A stretch of DNA of 64,000 bases from Gnetum montanum (taxonomy: Eukaryota; Streptophyta; Gnetopsida; Gnetales; Gnetaceae), in the NCBI GenBank assembly GCA_015680685.1, contig MNCI01003962.1:308821-372820 (forward strand), in the 5' to 3' direction. The notes beneath the pieces are model-generated. The model did no database searches, had not been told where the DNA came from, and worked only from the letters and a program-made list of their open reading frames with translations. Position 1 is the stretch's first letter. Every line of letters begins with the position of its first letter. Shown here piece after piece: positions 22,736 to 35,045 of this stretch. The translations under genes were made by a program, and so were the position numbers.

Positions 22736-23339
22736 TATTAAGTGAAAACTAGGTAAAGATGAATAAATAATGCTAAAATGCCATAAAATTAAGCAAATAT
22801 ATGCTGCTCTAACACAAACAAGGTCATTCAATGCTACAAATAGGGTAAGGAAAAGAAAAAAAAGTATAATAGGGGCCAAAAAAAATCCCAAGAAAGAATA
22901 AATGTGAGAGATAAGGCTACAAATGATCAACAAAGGGCATGATTTTTCTAGTTTAAGGCCATAGCAAGCCATGATTCTAGTTTAAGGTCATAGTGGACCA
23001 TAAGCATCAAATAGTGGTTAGGGAAGGTTAAACCTCACTATTTGATACTAATCAAGGCTAAAAAAGGGAAAAAAGCTATGATAATATAAATAAAAAACAT
23101 ATAAGGCTATAGAAAGGCCATAAGAAGATCAACAAGGTTGATAATGAAACACTAGATTAAAAACAAGTTTAAGCATTATGTAATAAGGCAAAAAAATCAA
23201 GAAAAAAAAGCTAGATGTGATGGAATTGGCTAATGTATGTCAAAAAGGATTAGATTTTGCCACTTTTAGGCCTTAGTAGGCCATGGTCTAGGGCTACCAA
23301 GATATCAAGTAATTTTGGACATTAGTCAAGGTTATTTCT
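22736..23339 (-). repeat. RT-side intron sequence of fragment D with TTAAACTAG motifs
   Basis: Two close units (plus strand TTCTAGTTTAAGG...) lie at 22945-23010, and a weaker TTTTAGGCCTTAGTAGGCC at about 23260. The rest is A-rich and shows nothing recognisable. The position next to RT matches the clusters in A, B and C. Confidence 0.55.
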
Positions 23340-24552
23340 GGGCTGTTTGGACATGAAAATGAGGAGTTTTTATGTTTCCATGCTTGTCCCCCCTATTTTG
23401 ACATTGGCCAGCATGGAAGAAGGCATCCTTAAAATGGAAACCAAAAGAAATAGGTTTTGGGACACTTATAAATCTAAAATTGAGGTTTCAAAGCCTTTCC
23501 AAGGTAGCATAGGATCATATCTATTAAAATTGAACAATCTAGAGTTTTGTGAAAGCGAAAAAGTAGGTTCTACAGCCTTCCCCCTCACCCCCCTTGTACC
23601 CACATTGCCCAACATGGAAGAAAGGGGGCTCAACATGAAGAATCAAAATCTTTACCAAAATAGGATTAAACATGATCAAACAAGCAACTGGAACCTAGAT
23701 CTAGGATTCATGTATGCTCTATCTTTGTTTTGAGGCAATTTGAGTTGATTTTAGGTGTCAAAACATGTCAAAATGGCTTTTCCCATTTTTTCCACACTCA
23801 GCATAGTATCCCCTATGTGGAATAATTGGGGGACACTTGTTCCATGATTCCAAGGTGGTTAAGGAGCACATTGACCAAGTTTCCAGCCTCCAAGGGTTGT
23901 AAATTATGATTTTGTAAGTTTCTGGTTGCTTTTAGGCATATATGGAGGTCATTCAAAGGTACCTAATGTCTTCCACTCTTTTTTTCATGTTGGGGGAGTT
24001 ACTCCAATGTGGAATATTGGGAGGCATAGGTTTTTTGGGTCAAATAAGAAAAATCCTAAGGTCATGGGGTTCTAGGCTCTCTAGTGTAGATCTTTGGCTT
24101 TTGGGAATGTTATCTTGCAACCAAAAGTGAAAAAGTATCTTCCCCACCTTTGTTTTCATGTTTCCTAGGATGGAGGAGATCCTCTTTAGTGTGGATGAGA
24201 CAAGAATCTTAAATATAGGCCAATTCGAGTCATAATCGACTATGCATATCAACCTTTGGAGTTTCTAGGACTAAGGGCTAAGGTTTGATGTCAAAATTTG
24301 GCAATTTTGAGTACTTCTAAGTGTTTTTTGAACTTTCCCCCTCTTTTTCCATGATATGGTTCTCATGCTCAATGTGGAAGACTGGGAGGAACCACCTTTT
24401 GACAATTTGACATAAGTTTTCTAAGGTTTGAAGGCTCCAATAGCTACTAATAGGGTCTTAAAGTGCATGTAAGGATATTTGACGTCATTATAAGGTATTT
24501 CTAAGTTCTAAATGATTCTTCCCCTAGTTTCCACACTACTTTACATGGGAGG
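23340..24552 (+). repeat. Degenerate ~190-bp array (copy in fragment D)
   Basis: Shows the block seen at 1-1700 and 32300-33650: repeated TTCCAC/TGTGGAA pairs with central CATGGA words near 23400, 23600, 23800, 23985, 24170, 24350 and 24530. A GACTATGCATATCAACCTTTGG piece near 24237 matches 1138 and 33059. It ends at the inner end of the B LTR, before any antisense exon is reached. Confidence 0.65.
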
Positions 24553-26430
24553 TGTGACGTCCAAAAATTTCAGTGGTTGGAACACTAAGAGGTCGACAAG
24601 CATACATCCTAACCCTGAATCCATGTGAGGGCCATGCTGGGAAATAGAAACGAGGTGCCCTAAAAGATCTGGTTGATCAAACAGGGACTTACATAGTGTT
24701 AAAATGATCATTTTTAAGAGTGTTTTGTAGAGCATTACATGAGGAAACTAGGACAACAAACAAGAGTGTAGTGGAGAGTCCTAGCCCAAGAATAGTAACA
24801 TGAACATGTATATATGTATTGAATAGTGAAAAAATGCAAGAGTTATTCTTAATATTAGAGAAAAATTCTTAGAAAGAAATGGAACAGAGCTTGAGAACAA
24901 AGAAATGCACCACCCTAAAACTAGGGAGAGTAACTTTTGCTAAATAGAAGGTGAGAATGGTACGTGATGCCAAGTAGGCACAGTGGTAGTGTAGCAGTGC
25001 AGTCATAGTCTTTAGGACATCTAAGGCATAGAGCTAGCAGCTACAAGGAAGGTTGAACCTATTAGGTTGGTTGTCACCATGTTCTATAGGTGCAATGATG
25101 GACTACATTCTAAGAGGCAACAAAGTGTGAAGCTCAAGTGCTTAGATGTGAAAGTGTCAGGATGCTCAGATAGATAAAATGCTCAATGCTCTTTTGATTT
25201 GCCAACCTTTAGAGTGCTGGTCTTTGGTGTATTTATAGGGCTATATTTAGCATGAAATGTGGATTGGGAACCACATGACATGAGTGTATATAAGGTTATG
25301 CTAACATGTTACACTCTCATGAGAGTAGCAAAGTGTTACACTTTGAGGGATATCAACAGATACCCAGAGACTATAGAACTATGATCACACTGCCGAACTT
25401 CATGTGCTAGAGTTCAAGAGACCACAATGTACTTGCAAATAGTGTCAAAAAAATGCAACTTGGAGACTACACTTTGGGATTAGATATTCCTCCTCTTTTG
25501 GGTAGGGTCAAGCATAGGGACAATTTTGGGGATAAATTTGGGCTGTAGAAGAAATGCAAACTACTGATCTTGGCTACTGGAGGAACATCAAAGTTGGGAC
25601 AAAGGCCGATGCTAAGTTCTAGAGGCTTTTAGAGGATCTTGAAAACTTTTCTTAAGTGTCAATCTAGCTACACTCTAGAGCATAACACAACACTTAGTGA
25701 AAATTTGCAAAATTTTGATTTTCTGCAGTGGTTACACTGGCTATGCTAGGGATTGTAGCCAGGACACTTAGCCAAATTTTGATGAAATTTGTAGTCTTCC
25801 TTCATGGTATGTTGGGTACGCTCTGGGGTGTAGTAGGATGGATAGCCTTGGAAGTTAGGAGATATGCCAAATGTGTCTTCCATGTTGAGCTATCTTGAAA
25901 GATCCTTGTCCAACACTTAGGAAAACATAGGCATTGGAACTTGTGTCATGCTTACTATGCTATGGAGCATAGCAACCCGAAAGATAGAAAATTTGCCAAA
26001 CTATTTTGTCCATCCTAAGTAGTTTTGAAAAACTCTAGCCTAGTACTTGGATGAACTGGCAACTGGGACATGTGTCAAGCTGGGTACACTAGGGAGCATA
26101 GCAAGCATGATAGCCCAGGAGATAGAAAATTTTCCAAACTATTTTTTCCATCCCAAGAAACCCTTGACCACTTCTAGCTTGACACTTTAGCAAATTGCAC
26201 ATGGAAGTGTGTGCTACACTACCTATGCTGGGTAGCATAGCAGGAAAACTGAGAGTGTCATAGGATACTTAGAAAATTTTCATGAAATTGATGCTGACAC
26301 TAAGGCTCAATGTATGCTATGTTAGATACACTGTAGAGCATAACACCCACACTTAGAAAAATTTGCTAAGTTTTGACACTTAAAAAAAATTTTCATTGAA
26401 CTATAGAAGCCCAAAATTGATGGTATTTCA
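24553..26430 (-). mobile_element. 3' LTR of element B
   Basis: On the minus strand it starts TGAAATACCATC at 26430, after the conserved pre-LTR box, and ends near 24553. A TATA box (complement of ATTTATAG) lies near 25230-25237, and the U5 box with TTGATCAAACAGGGACT near 24678-24700. The U3 part repeats CTACACTAGGGAGCATAGC-type words near 25740, 25950, 26085, 26220 and 26320. These are relatives of the words in the A LTR and of CCACACTAGGG in the ~190-bp arrays. Confidence 0.7.
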
Positions 26431-26510
26431 TTGGCACCTCTTTGTTGACATCTAGAGGATTGGCCTGAGAGATGTCAACAAAGAATACAGAACACCATGG
26501 TCAATACAAC
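26431..26510 (-). promoter_or_regulatory. Polypurine region and conserved pre-LTR box of element B
   Basis: Minus-strand CAACAAAGAGGTGCCAA ends at the LTR start. The upstream box, read on the plus strand as AGAGGATTGG...AAGAATACAGAACACC, matches 6480-6535 and the complement of 58444-58500. Confidence 0.6.
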
Positions 26511-28030
26511 ACCAACACCACTTATCAGTGCCTGATTAGATAATGCTTCACTATGCTTGAGAGTGCTTAGGGGAATAGGGTATGGGAAGGAATGGGCTAT
26601 GGAGATGGATCTAGGAATGACAAGTGGAAGGGATGTTCATGATGCATGTTGCTATAGGATGCAGTATTATGATGGCTTGTTGCTAAAGCATTATCCCTCA
26701 TAGAAGTTCTTGTGAGGGAGTTAGCATGTGAAGGTGGCCTACCCTTAGGATTTTTACGTCTTGTCAGAGTGCTTGTGAGATGGTTGATCTAGGGCTAGAC
26801 TAGTTACGAAGTGATAACTTTGCTATTTTACTTGGGCACTTGGTTTGTTCCATTTTTCTTTTGCTCTTGGATTTATTTTTCTATTTTCTTTCTCTTTTCT
26901 TTTTGTTTTTATTTTTATTTTTTTATATACTTTCTCTTTTCTTTTTTCTTTTGCTTTCTTTTGTCTTGCTGAGCATACTACGCACCACTCAACAAAATTT
27001 ACCTAGAGGTAACCATATCGCATCTCTAGGATAGGTGTTTCCTCCCCAAGATGAGTTGTGTTACATCTTTTTGGGGCTTTGACTAGTCCACAAAGGCTCC
27101 CCATGGGATAAGTTATGTTACGTCCATAATGGGTTCGATAATTGACTACAGGAAAGGTTCCATGTGCATTAGAGAAGCTTGTAGGAAGTGTGGGAGAATG
27201 CAAGATCAAGAGGTAGAGGTGAATTGGCTAGAGGGGTAGTAGGGATGTGCAATCTTAAGTAGCTTAGTGAGTTAAAGTGAGCACATCAAAGTAGTGTAGT
27301 GACTTGCCACCATAATGAAGCATACCCCTTAAATAATGTCATTGAGCCTTCACCCTACAAACGCAACATAGAGAAAATAATTAAAACAAACACCATGTGA
27401 GATAAAGGTGAAATTTTATTTGCAAGGGCACTGCAAATGTTGCAAATGTCATGTTAGTTACAAGTGCATGCAATGTCCAAGGTAGGAAGGCTAGTGTAAG
27501 CCTTGGCAGTGGGAGGCTCTAAAAGCTCTAGTGGCCATACCAAATGTGAGCACCCAAGTGGCTAGAGGTAGTGGTAATGCAAGTGCTTGGAATTCTCACC
27601 AACATCATGGTGGAGAATCATGTTGTTGGGAAGTATTTTAAGCTCAGGAAATTGTGAGGGCTAGAGGATGGTAGTGCTACAGCTAGGTGATAGCACCTTT
27701 GGTTCTCCAATGAGTGATGCTAAGAGTGAGAGCTCTGACAAGGATGATTTTTGATTTTGGAAGTAGCTCCAGAAGGTTAGCAAGATGTCAAAAGGATTCT
27801 CTAGGAGATCAACAAGATGCCAAGGATAGTGATGCTACAAATGTCCTAGAGGATGTTTTCTTGATAACATGAACTTCATTCTAGAATTGTAATGCCCCAT
27901 CCCATCCCACCCGAGAGGTGTGGGTAGGTAACGAAGGATTAGAATTATTCATGCTTAATTGTCCATAGAACTATGTGTGTTGAACTATGGCTACTAAATT
28001 ATGAATCCAATTTTAGGTCTTGGTAGATCA
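26511..28030 (-). other. 3' non-coding region of element B
   Basis: No coding remnant is recognisable. A pyrimidine-rich run occupies 26850-26975 (purine-rich on the element's sense strand). Two partial repeats containing GTTATGTTACGTCC and GTTGTGTTACATC lie at 27050-27125 and resemble the TTATGTTGCGTCCC repeat near 58020 in element C, at the equivalent position. The open frames here are low-complexity artefacts. Confidence 0.5.
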
Positions 28031-28320
28031 CATGTGCTAGTTTAAGGTCCTAGTAGACCATTGTGCTAGTTTAACATTGTAGCGAATGGTGACTGTGTTG
28101 TGGGTGCTAGTTTAATGTCATAGCCTAAGGACATTCTATGCTAGTTTAACATCATAGCAGATGTCTATGCTAGTTTAATGTCATAGCCTAGGGACATTCT
28201 ATTCTAGTTTAACATCATAGCATATGTCTATGCTAGTTTAATGTCATAAAGGATGTCTATGCCAATTTAATGTCATAGAAAACATCTGTGTCAATTTAAC
28301 ATCATAGTGGACATCTACTT
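28031..28320 (-). repeat. TTAAACTAG tandem array after IN, element B
   Basis: Nine units of 29-34 bp on the plus strand, each starting TAGTTTAA or CAATTTAA, at about 28038, 28067, 28109, 28143, 28172, 28206, 28235, 28264 and 28293. Two variants alternate in the middle: TAGTTTAATGTCATAGCC and TAGTTTAACATCATAGCA. The array lies just beyond the IN C-terminus. Confidence 0.8.
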
Positions 28321-28352
28321 ACCTTGCTTTATCATTGGCATGGCACTATGTA

Positions 28353-29640
28353 CTAGGTGTAGTATGACTTCAGGTATGAGTGGTTAATTGGATTGGAAAA
28401 CTCATTACCATCTAGATTAGCAAGCTTGAATGCTCCATTGTCATAGGCCTTTATGATAAAGAAAGGCCATTCCCAATTAGCTGAGAATTTATTTGTGGGC
28501 TCACGAACAACCTTGAGGACCAAGTCCCCCTTCTTGATCAAGTGTTAATGTTGATTGTGATGGTGCTTTTGCTGTTGCTTTTCCTGGTACCACTCGATGC
28601 GATTAAGTGTTTTCATGCACTCCTCCTCCATAGAGTCGAGGTCAATGATTCTCAAATCATTATTCTAAACCTCATTAAAGAAGCTTGAGAGGATCATACA
28701 AAGTGATGGGATCTATAGTTCAAGAGGCAACATTGCTTCAGATCCATACACAAGACTATATGACATCTTACCTATTGCTACTTTGCATGTCATATGGTAG
28801 GCCCAAAATGCATAGATTAGTTGTTCATGCCATTGTCACTTGTTGTTGCTAAGCATCCTCTTCAAAAGGTTGATGATGACTTTGTTTGTAGCCTTCACTT
28901 GGCCATTCACCTATGGGTAGTACAATGATAAAAAGGAATGTTTGATGCCAAGGTGTTTGTAGAAGGCTTTAGTTTTTGCATTGCTAAATTATGGCCCATT
29001 GTCTATGACTATGGTTATGGGTAGACCAAATCAGATTACTATGTTATCTAGGATGAATTTGCAAACCTACTATGATGTTGGCTTCCTAAGGGAAATGGAT
29101 TTAACCCACTTTGTAAAATATTTAGTTGTAGTGATGATAAATCTATGTCCTATGGAAGACTTAGGTATTATAGGCCCTATGATATCCAACTCCTACTATT
29201 GGAACAACCACATGATCTGTGTAGTATATAGTTCAATGGGTGGAACATGCATTAGGTTGCCATGTCACTGACACATGTCACATGTCCTAACCTTGGAAAT
29301 GCAATTGTGCTCCATGTAAGGCCAGTAATAGCCTAGACATCTGATTTTTCTACCATTGCTTTGGGGGCTATGTGGCCTCCACATAGTCCCTCATGGACTT
29401 AGCTGATGATCATTTGCACTTCACTACTACTAATGCAAGTTAATAGTACTCCATCATAGGGTCTACGACATAAGGTGCTATCACCTACAAGGATGTACTA
29501 TTGTGATCACTTTCATACTACATCTTTTTGATCAAAGGTTAGATTTTGTAGACGCTCTCCCTATTGAAGGTATATATTAATATCATCATACCACTCTTGG
29601 GGGTGAGCTATGCTTGTTGGGTCTATAGATGCAATGCTTG
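28353..29640 (-). pseudogene. Integrase of element B (decayed)
   Basis: Reads on the minus strand with many stops. Visible parts are CDMC in the zinc region, ELDIIGPIIP (first Asp), IDNGP (second Asp), NGQVKATNK (third acidic residue replaced by Lys), WAYHMTCK, and a well-kept C-terminal domain at 28353-28541 (KGDLVLKV, FSANWEWPFFI, NGAFKLANLDGNEF). The order and motifs match the IN of A and C. The loss of Glu and the many stops mean it is inactive. Confidence 0.8.
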
Positions 29641-30240
29641 TTGTTTGAGTTATAGTTTTGGTGAAATCCACTATTGAAGTAGGAAATGCAAAAAACATGT
29701 TGGATGCTATGCTTAAGGCTAAAGTAGCTAATGCATCGGCAATGGCATTTTCATTATGGGAAATATGTTGGTCATTGACAGTTGCAAATTATTTGAGTAA
29801 GTGTTTCGTCAAATCATAGTAAGGTTGTAAATGTTATGCCTTACAAGTGTAAACCTTTGTAACTTGGTTGACAACTAACTATGAGTCACCTTGGACTACC
29901 ATGTTTTGGATTCCTAACTCTTGAGCTACTAAGACACCTCTAAGGATACTTACATACTCTACCACATTTCTTGTACAAGAAAATGTGAAGTGATATGTGA
30001 AGAGTTAGATCTCCCGAAAGGGGAACATGATAATGGAAACGGCACAACCACCTTGTCTGGTTGAAGCATCATCAAAGTGAAAAACTACCTCAAAGTTTGT
30101 AGGCACTTGACTTATGATATTAACATGCTAATACAAAAATTATGAATCTACTGTTGCTTGATCATTTATGGGTGAAGTCATGAGTTGTGCAGCTATTGCT
30201 TGACCTTTTGTGCATGCTTGTGTTATGTAGTGTAGGTCAA
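29641..30240 (-). pseudogene. Archaeal-type RNase H of element B
   Basis: Shows NVVEYVSILRG (Glu), VVQGDS (Asp) and IADALATLALS (last Asp), with the first Asp region near 30070 degraded and several stops. It sits between gRNH and IN as in A and C, which places B in the Tat lineage. Confidence 0.75.
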
Positions 30241-31841
30241 ACTCTGTGGTTATTACCTTCCATCATGTAATTTGACTTCTTTTGTACATATTCGTAGTAA
30301 TCACCTAGAGTACATTACTTTTTCAGATAATGTTAACCTAACTACAGAAAAGATAGTGTCTTCATTTTTTAAGTACAAAGACTAAGGCAAGATAGTTCTT
30401 CTCTACAACATTGTATTTTGCCTCATGGGCCACTAGTGCATGGCTTAAGTAGTAAATAGGGACCTCCAAGCCATCATCTCACTTTTGGCAAAGTAGAGAA
30501 GCAATGGATGTGTCTAAGGTTGCAAGGTAAATGTAGAATGGCTTATCTCCTTACGGAGGGTAGATTGTTAGAAGTTGCGCTAGCTCTTTTTTGATGTTGT
30601 CAAATGCCTCTTGGCATTGAGCTGTTCACTCAAAGTGGACCTCATTTTTGAGAAAATGTTGCATCAGTTGCAACTTATCGGTCAACCTTGTAATAAAATT
30701 GTGTATGAATTACAATATTCCTTATAACCTACATAGCTCCTTAAGGTTTTCTAGTGGCACTAATTTGGTAATAGCCTTAACCTTATTAGGGTCTACATGT
30801 ATACCTACTTTTGATACTATAAAGTCTAGCATGCAATAAATTTTGACACCAAAGATACACTTTTGGAATTTAGCCTAAATTCATGTCTTAGGCAATGTTT
30901 GAAGACATGATTTAAGTCATTTTCATGGTCGTGAACTAACTTGGACTTAACTACTATATCATCAACATAGTCATTGAGCAAGTCTAGTAGATATTCACTA
31001 AATATATATGCCATTGTGCATTGGTAGGTTTCTCTTGTATTCTTTAGTCCAAAGGGCATCATTGTATAGCAAAACATACCCTAGGGGGTCATGAAGGTGG
31101 TGCTGAGCTGGTGCTCTAGGTTAATTCAAATTTGGTTGTACCTTGAGAACCCATCCATAAGGATAGCAAGGCATGACTAGCCATAGTATTGATGAGTTGG
31201 TCAATACTAGGCAATGGAAAATCATCTTTGATAGTCACTTTGTTTAAGTCATGGAAGTCTATGCAAATGCATATACATCTATTTTTCTTAGGGACAACTA
31301 CAATATTTGAAACCTAATCAATGTAATTAATTTCCTGGATGAAACTGGCTTTGTAAAACTTAGTGATTTCATTGCAAATGGCCAATGCCACCTTAGGCTT
31401 GACTTTGCATTATTTTTATTTAATTGGTTTTATGTGAGGATTAAGGATAATGTTGTGCTATATTATGTAAGGGTCCAAGCCTGACATGTCCTCGTAGGAC
31501 CATGCAAATGCCTTGATGTTATTATTAACGACTTTAGAAATGCCTTCTTTGATTTGAGGCTCTAACAAGGAACTAAGTTTCAACATCTTAGCCTCACCTT
31601 TACATGTTACTACAGGGACTTCTATGAGAGGATCCTTAGTTATGTCACCTACTTCTAAGTATAGAGCTCTACCTAGATGGTCTAGGTAGTCTAGAGATGT
31701 CTTTAAGGATGTTACATTTGTGTCATAAATCATAGGTTTGAAGTTTAGGAGCTTAGTATTTATGCATCTTGTGAAGCCACCATAAGGTCCAGTCAAGACT
31801 AAGGATGAATGAAGACTCTCTTATGCATTCATTCTGCAATT
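30241..31841 (-). pseudogene. RT and gypsy RNase H of element B
   Basis: The N-terminal linker starts near 31841, after an acceptor-like TTTTTAGGTAG. It continues as GPYGGFTR, DPLIEVPV and AFAWSYEDMSGLDP (31458-31796). The RT core follows with FCYTMMPFGLKN and the active site YVDDIVVKSK (30826-31077), both Asp kept. The gRNH follows at 30250-30640. At least one frameshift separates the linker from the core. It is homologous to A throughout. Confidence 0.82.
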
Positions 31842-31843
31842 CT
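31842..31843 (-). other. Predicted splice acceptor of the pro-RT intron, element B
   Basis: Minus-strand GGATTTTTAGGTAG, then AATTGCAGAATGAATGC, corresponds to the acceptor of A at 10300-10301 and of C at 53549-53550. Confidence 0.45.
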
Positions 31844-32299
31844 ACCTAAAAATCCTACAAAAAAACCACAAAAATGTCAAGCGACACCTATCTTAATAAA
31901 GCAAAATGCATTAAATAAGGAAGACAATGTTATGAAAATTCACCTAACTGTGTAGTATGTAAAGTAATTTTGGGGCCTCAATTGGCCATAAAATTACTAG
32001 TTTAAGGTTGTAGTGGACCATAATTTATGTGAGAGAAATGGGTTTAAGCAAGGATTATAAGGTTTTAAATGTGGGGCTAAGCTAGATGTTTATTGGGCAA
32101 TTGAGAAAAATGCAAAAAATATTCTAAGTATAGGGACACTGAAAAAATAAAATAAAAATTTCTAACTTTGGATGCTATGCTTGTCCCATGTTACACATGG
32201 GATATAGGACAGTCCTATGTTACGCATCGGAAATGGAATGCCCTAGGAGAATGATCAAATTTTAGCTATCTGAGCATCCTCAACACTCTAGGGGTTCAA
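31844..32299 (-). repeat. RT-side intron sequence of element B with one TTAAACTAG motif
   Basis: One unit, plus-strand ACTAGTTTAAGGTTGTAGTG, lies at about 31983-32010. The remainder is A-rich, with a short repeated ATGTTACNCATNGGA phrase at 32190-32230. No coding sequence is seen. Confidence 0.5.
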
Positions 32300-33650
32300 A
32301 CTGGCTATGCATGTAGGATTCTAATGTTGCTTGTACCGACTATTGATACCTAATGTAAAATTTTGGTTTTTTAATCTATTATTAGGAAATATTTTATGTT
32401 CTTCCATTTTTCTCACATTAGGGCTCTAATGCTTAGCATGGAAGATTAGGAGGAAAGATTTGTTTAGCTATTTATGATCAATTTTGGAGAGTTTGAGGTT
32501 TCTAGTATGAGTAGACAAGGTCCTAGAACACACATAGAGCTTTCTAGTATTCATTTAAGGTCTCTAAGGGATATTTTGGTGTTTCCCCAAAGTTCCCCTC
32601 TTTCTTCCACATTGGATAGCATGGAGGAGAGTATCCTTAGTATGGAGGAACTAAGGACCTTTTCTTTTTGCTAATTTCTACTATATGTTGCTATACATGA
32701 GTGTCTATGGGGTTTCTAGTGTTGGCTATCAATGTCTATGGTTTTGAGAGGGTTTTTAGGCTTTCTTCCTCCCCACCCTTCATCCCTATTGAGGATGGGA
32801 TGCCCAGAGTGGATAGGATACCCCTTAGTGTGAAGAACCAAAAGGAAGTAGTTTTGATCATCATAGGTAACGTTTGGAAGTCTAGTGGCTTCCAAAAGGG
32901 TTGGGTTGCTTCTAGAAATCAAATTACATGCAAACTTCCATAGTTTTAGCTTCCCCCCTTCCATCCACATTGGGATTAGAACAACCAGTGTGGAAGAGAT
33001 CTCCCCCAATGTGAAACAACCAAGAAAGTTAGATCTAGTCTAGATCAACAATCAATCAACCATGCATGTTAGCCTTTGGGGTTATTGGTATGGATGATGG
33101 ATATTTGATGTCAAGATCCACCATTTTGAAGGCTTCTAAGTACCTGATGCAAGCTTCTCCCTTTCTTCCATGCTAGGCATAATGGCCCCAACATGGATGA
33201 GAGGGTGATGGTAGTTTCATGCCATTTTTTGAGTCTTTTTGAGGTCTTTGGAATCTCTAGAGTGTTCTAGAAGTGACTAAGGATCACTAGGATATAAGAA
33301 ATGATTATTATAAAGTTATTTTAGCTCATTTTTGGCTTCACCCCATCTATTTATTTTGAGGCTAGGATACTCAGCATGGATGAGGATTCCCCTAGAATGA
33401 AGACACTAAATCCTAAGGTTTCGACTAGTTTCAACTAGTTTTGATGAGGTTCCATGGCTACCTGAGGTGCTTAGAGGGGTTCTAGATCATGTAGACTAAC
33501 TTTAGGGGTCAAACTTAGGCTAGATGAGTATTGAGGGATGAGAATGCATGTTACCTCCCTTCTTCCATGCTGGGCACTATTTCCCCAGTGTGGAAACTCA
33601 AATTGTCAAGATTTATTGATGTCCAATCCCCTTTTGGGAGCTCGGATTTA
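32300..33650 (+). repeat. Degenerate ~190-bp array (copy in element B)
   Basis: Aligns block by block with 560-1700: for example TTGGGTTGCTTCTAGAAATC at 32902 against 799, AAGAAAGTTAGATCT at 33020 against 1107, and GATCCACCA at 33115 against 1198. The unit is near 190 bp, with landmarks TATGCATG near 32320, 32690 and 33060, about 370 bp apart. It precedes antisense exon 1, as in element E. Confidence 0.75.
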
Positions 33651-34203
33651 AAAAAGTAGGTTGTAGCTACTAAAAATCATAAAATAGCAGATTTTAATGG
33701 TTCTAGGTACTGGACAACATGTATCCATGCTAGTCATGGCATCCCTAGTGTGCATGCATTAGAGTTAAGATTGCAATATTATTTTAAGTATGAAAAGTAG
33801 CTAAAACTTAGCATTGATGTAGTTTTTTGGCTAGGAGGAAAAGCATATGGTGGGGCCCATCACTCAAAAATTTTAAAATTTGAAAAGTGATGCCATTTTC
33901 CACAAAACTCAGCATTGACGAAACTTTCCCCTCCTTGTACTTCAATGTAGTTGGAGTTGTGGTGCACTAAATAGGCAACTAGGGTTTAGAGGTGGGCATT
34001 TAGGTTTTAGATGTTGTTTTAGTGCCAAATTTCACAAGTTTTAAATCATAATTATCATTCTACACCAACAACGCATTGGAGGAGAGCTTTGGTAGAGATT
34101 TTTATTACAAAGAAAAAATATCTTCAATGGGGAAGCATCCATTCCTTCCTTCACATAGCCGTGATCTTCTCAATTTCTAACTATTCCCAACATTGAGCTT
34201 GTT

Positions 34204-34331
34204 ATGATGATAAAAAGATGTGGAGGAAAAAGTTGGAATCCTAGGATTAAAAAGGTAGACAAGCATGTCAAGGACATATAAGGATTACCTAGGACTGTCT
34301 CCATCTAGGCCTCATCCATTGCTACTCTAAG
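34204..34331 (+). pseudogene. Antisense intronic gene, copy 3: exon 1 only (element B)
   Basis: A 128-bp exon of exactly the same length as exon 1 of copy 1 (2272-2399), aligned without gaps. Shared residues include GKS, NPRI, KVD and the end of the exon, including a common in-frame TAG at the same codon. The donor is CT instead of GT (GTAGGC in copy 1), so this copy can no longer splice normally. The gene continues as intron until 35045, where element F interrupts it. Confidence 0.6.
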
Positions 34332-35045
34332 CTAGGTAGTTCTACAAATTTTTGCTTTCATTTTTTAGCTATTTTTCATGTTTTTCTTGCCATGTGTGGA
34401 GTCATTTCTCTTAGATCTACACTGATAGAGGGGGTAAATCAAAATTATGATTAAATCAAACCTCTTATTTCTATCTTTTCTACATAGATCTATGGTCATC
34501 TCATTGTTTTGGCCTTGGTAGATTCGATTTTTAAAATTAGGCTTGCTATTTTCATGCTTTTTTCCAAAATTTGGGGGTAGGGCCATTTCTGTCAAATCTA
34601 GGCTTCGATGTTCATTAAAATTTAAGTTTAATAAAATCCTACCCCATTAATTTTGTTTTTTCTCTAATGGGCATCAATTTATTTGTCTATTTTTGCTATG
34701 TTTTTAAGGCTATGTTAAGTTGGGCTTTAGGAATTTTAGCTTTTTGATGATCTTTTCATGAAAAAAGAAAACAATGTTATGTATTTTTTCTTAGTAAAAT
34801 AGGTACATTTTTCAAATTTGATATTACAAGTTTTTAGCCTTCTATTTAAGCTTTCTAATGGCTATTTTCTGGTTCAATTTGGCTTTGATACAACTAAGTT
34901 ATGGTTATCTTCCTAAGGCTATGTAGTTAGGTTTTTATGCCATTTTTAGATTTTCATGTAATTTCACAATTTTTTTAAGAAAATTAAAATGGTTTTGGCT
35001 AATTCCTAGTTATTTCTAGGTGGTTCTTGGATTCAAGTTTCCAAT
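34332..35045 (+). other. Intron 1 remnant of antisense gene copy 3
   Basis: T-rich sequence aligning with 2400-3160 (for example TAGAGGGGGTAA at 34425 against 2494, and GTCATTTCATTG/GTCATCTCATTG). The alignment ends sharply at about 35045, marking the insertion point of element F. Confidence 0.6.

Noticed and set aside
28031-28320. CRISPR-like array
   Set aside because: The ~30-bp units are contiguous and variable, without unique spacers, and the context is a plant retrotransposon.
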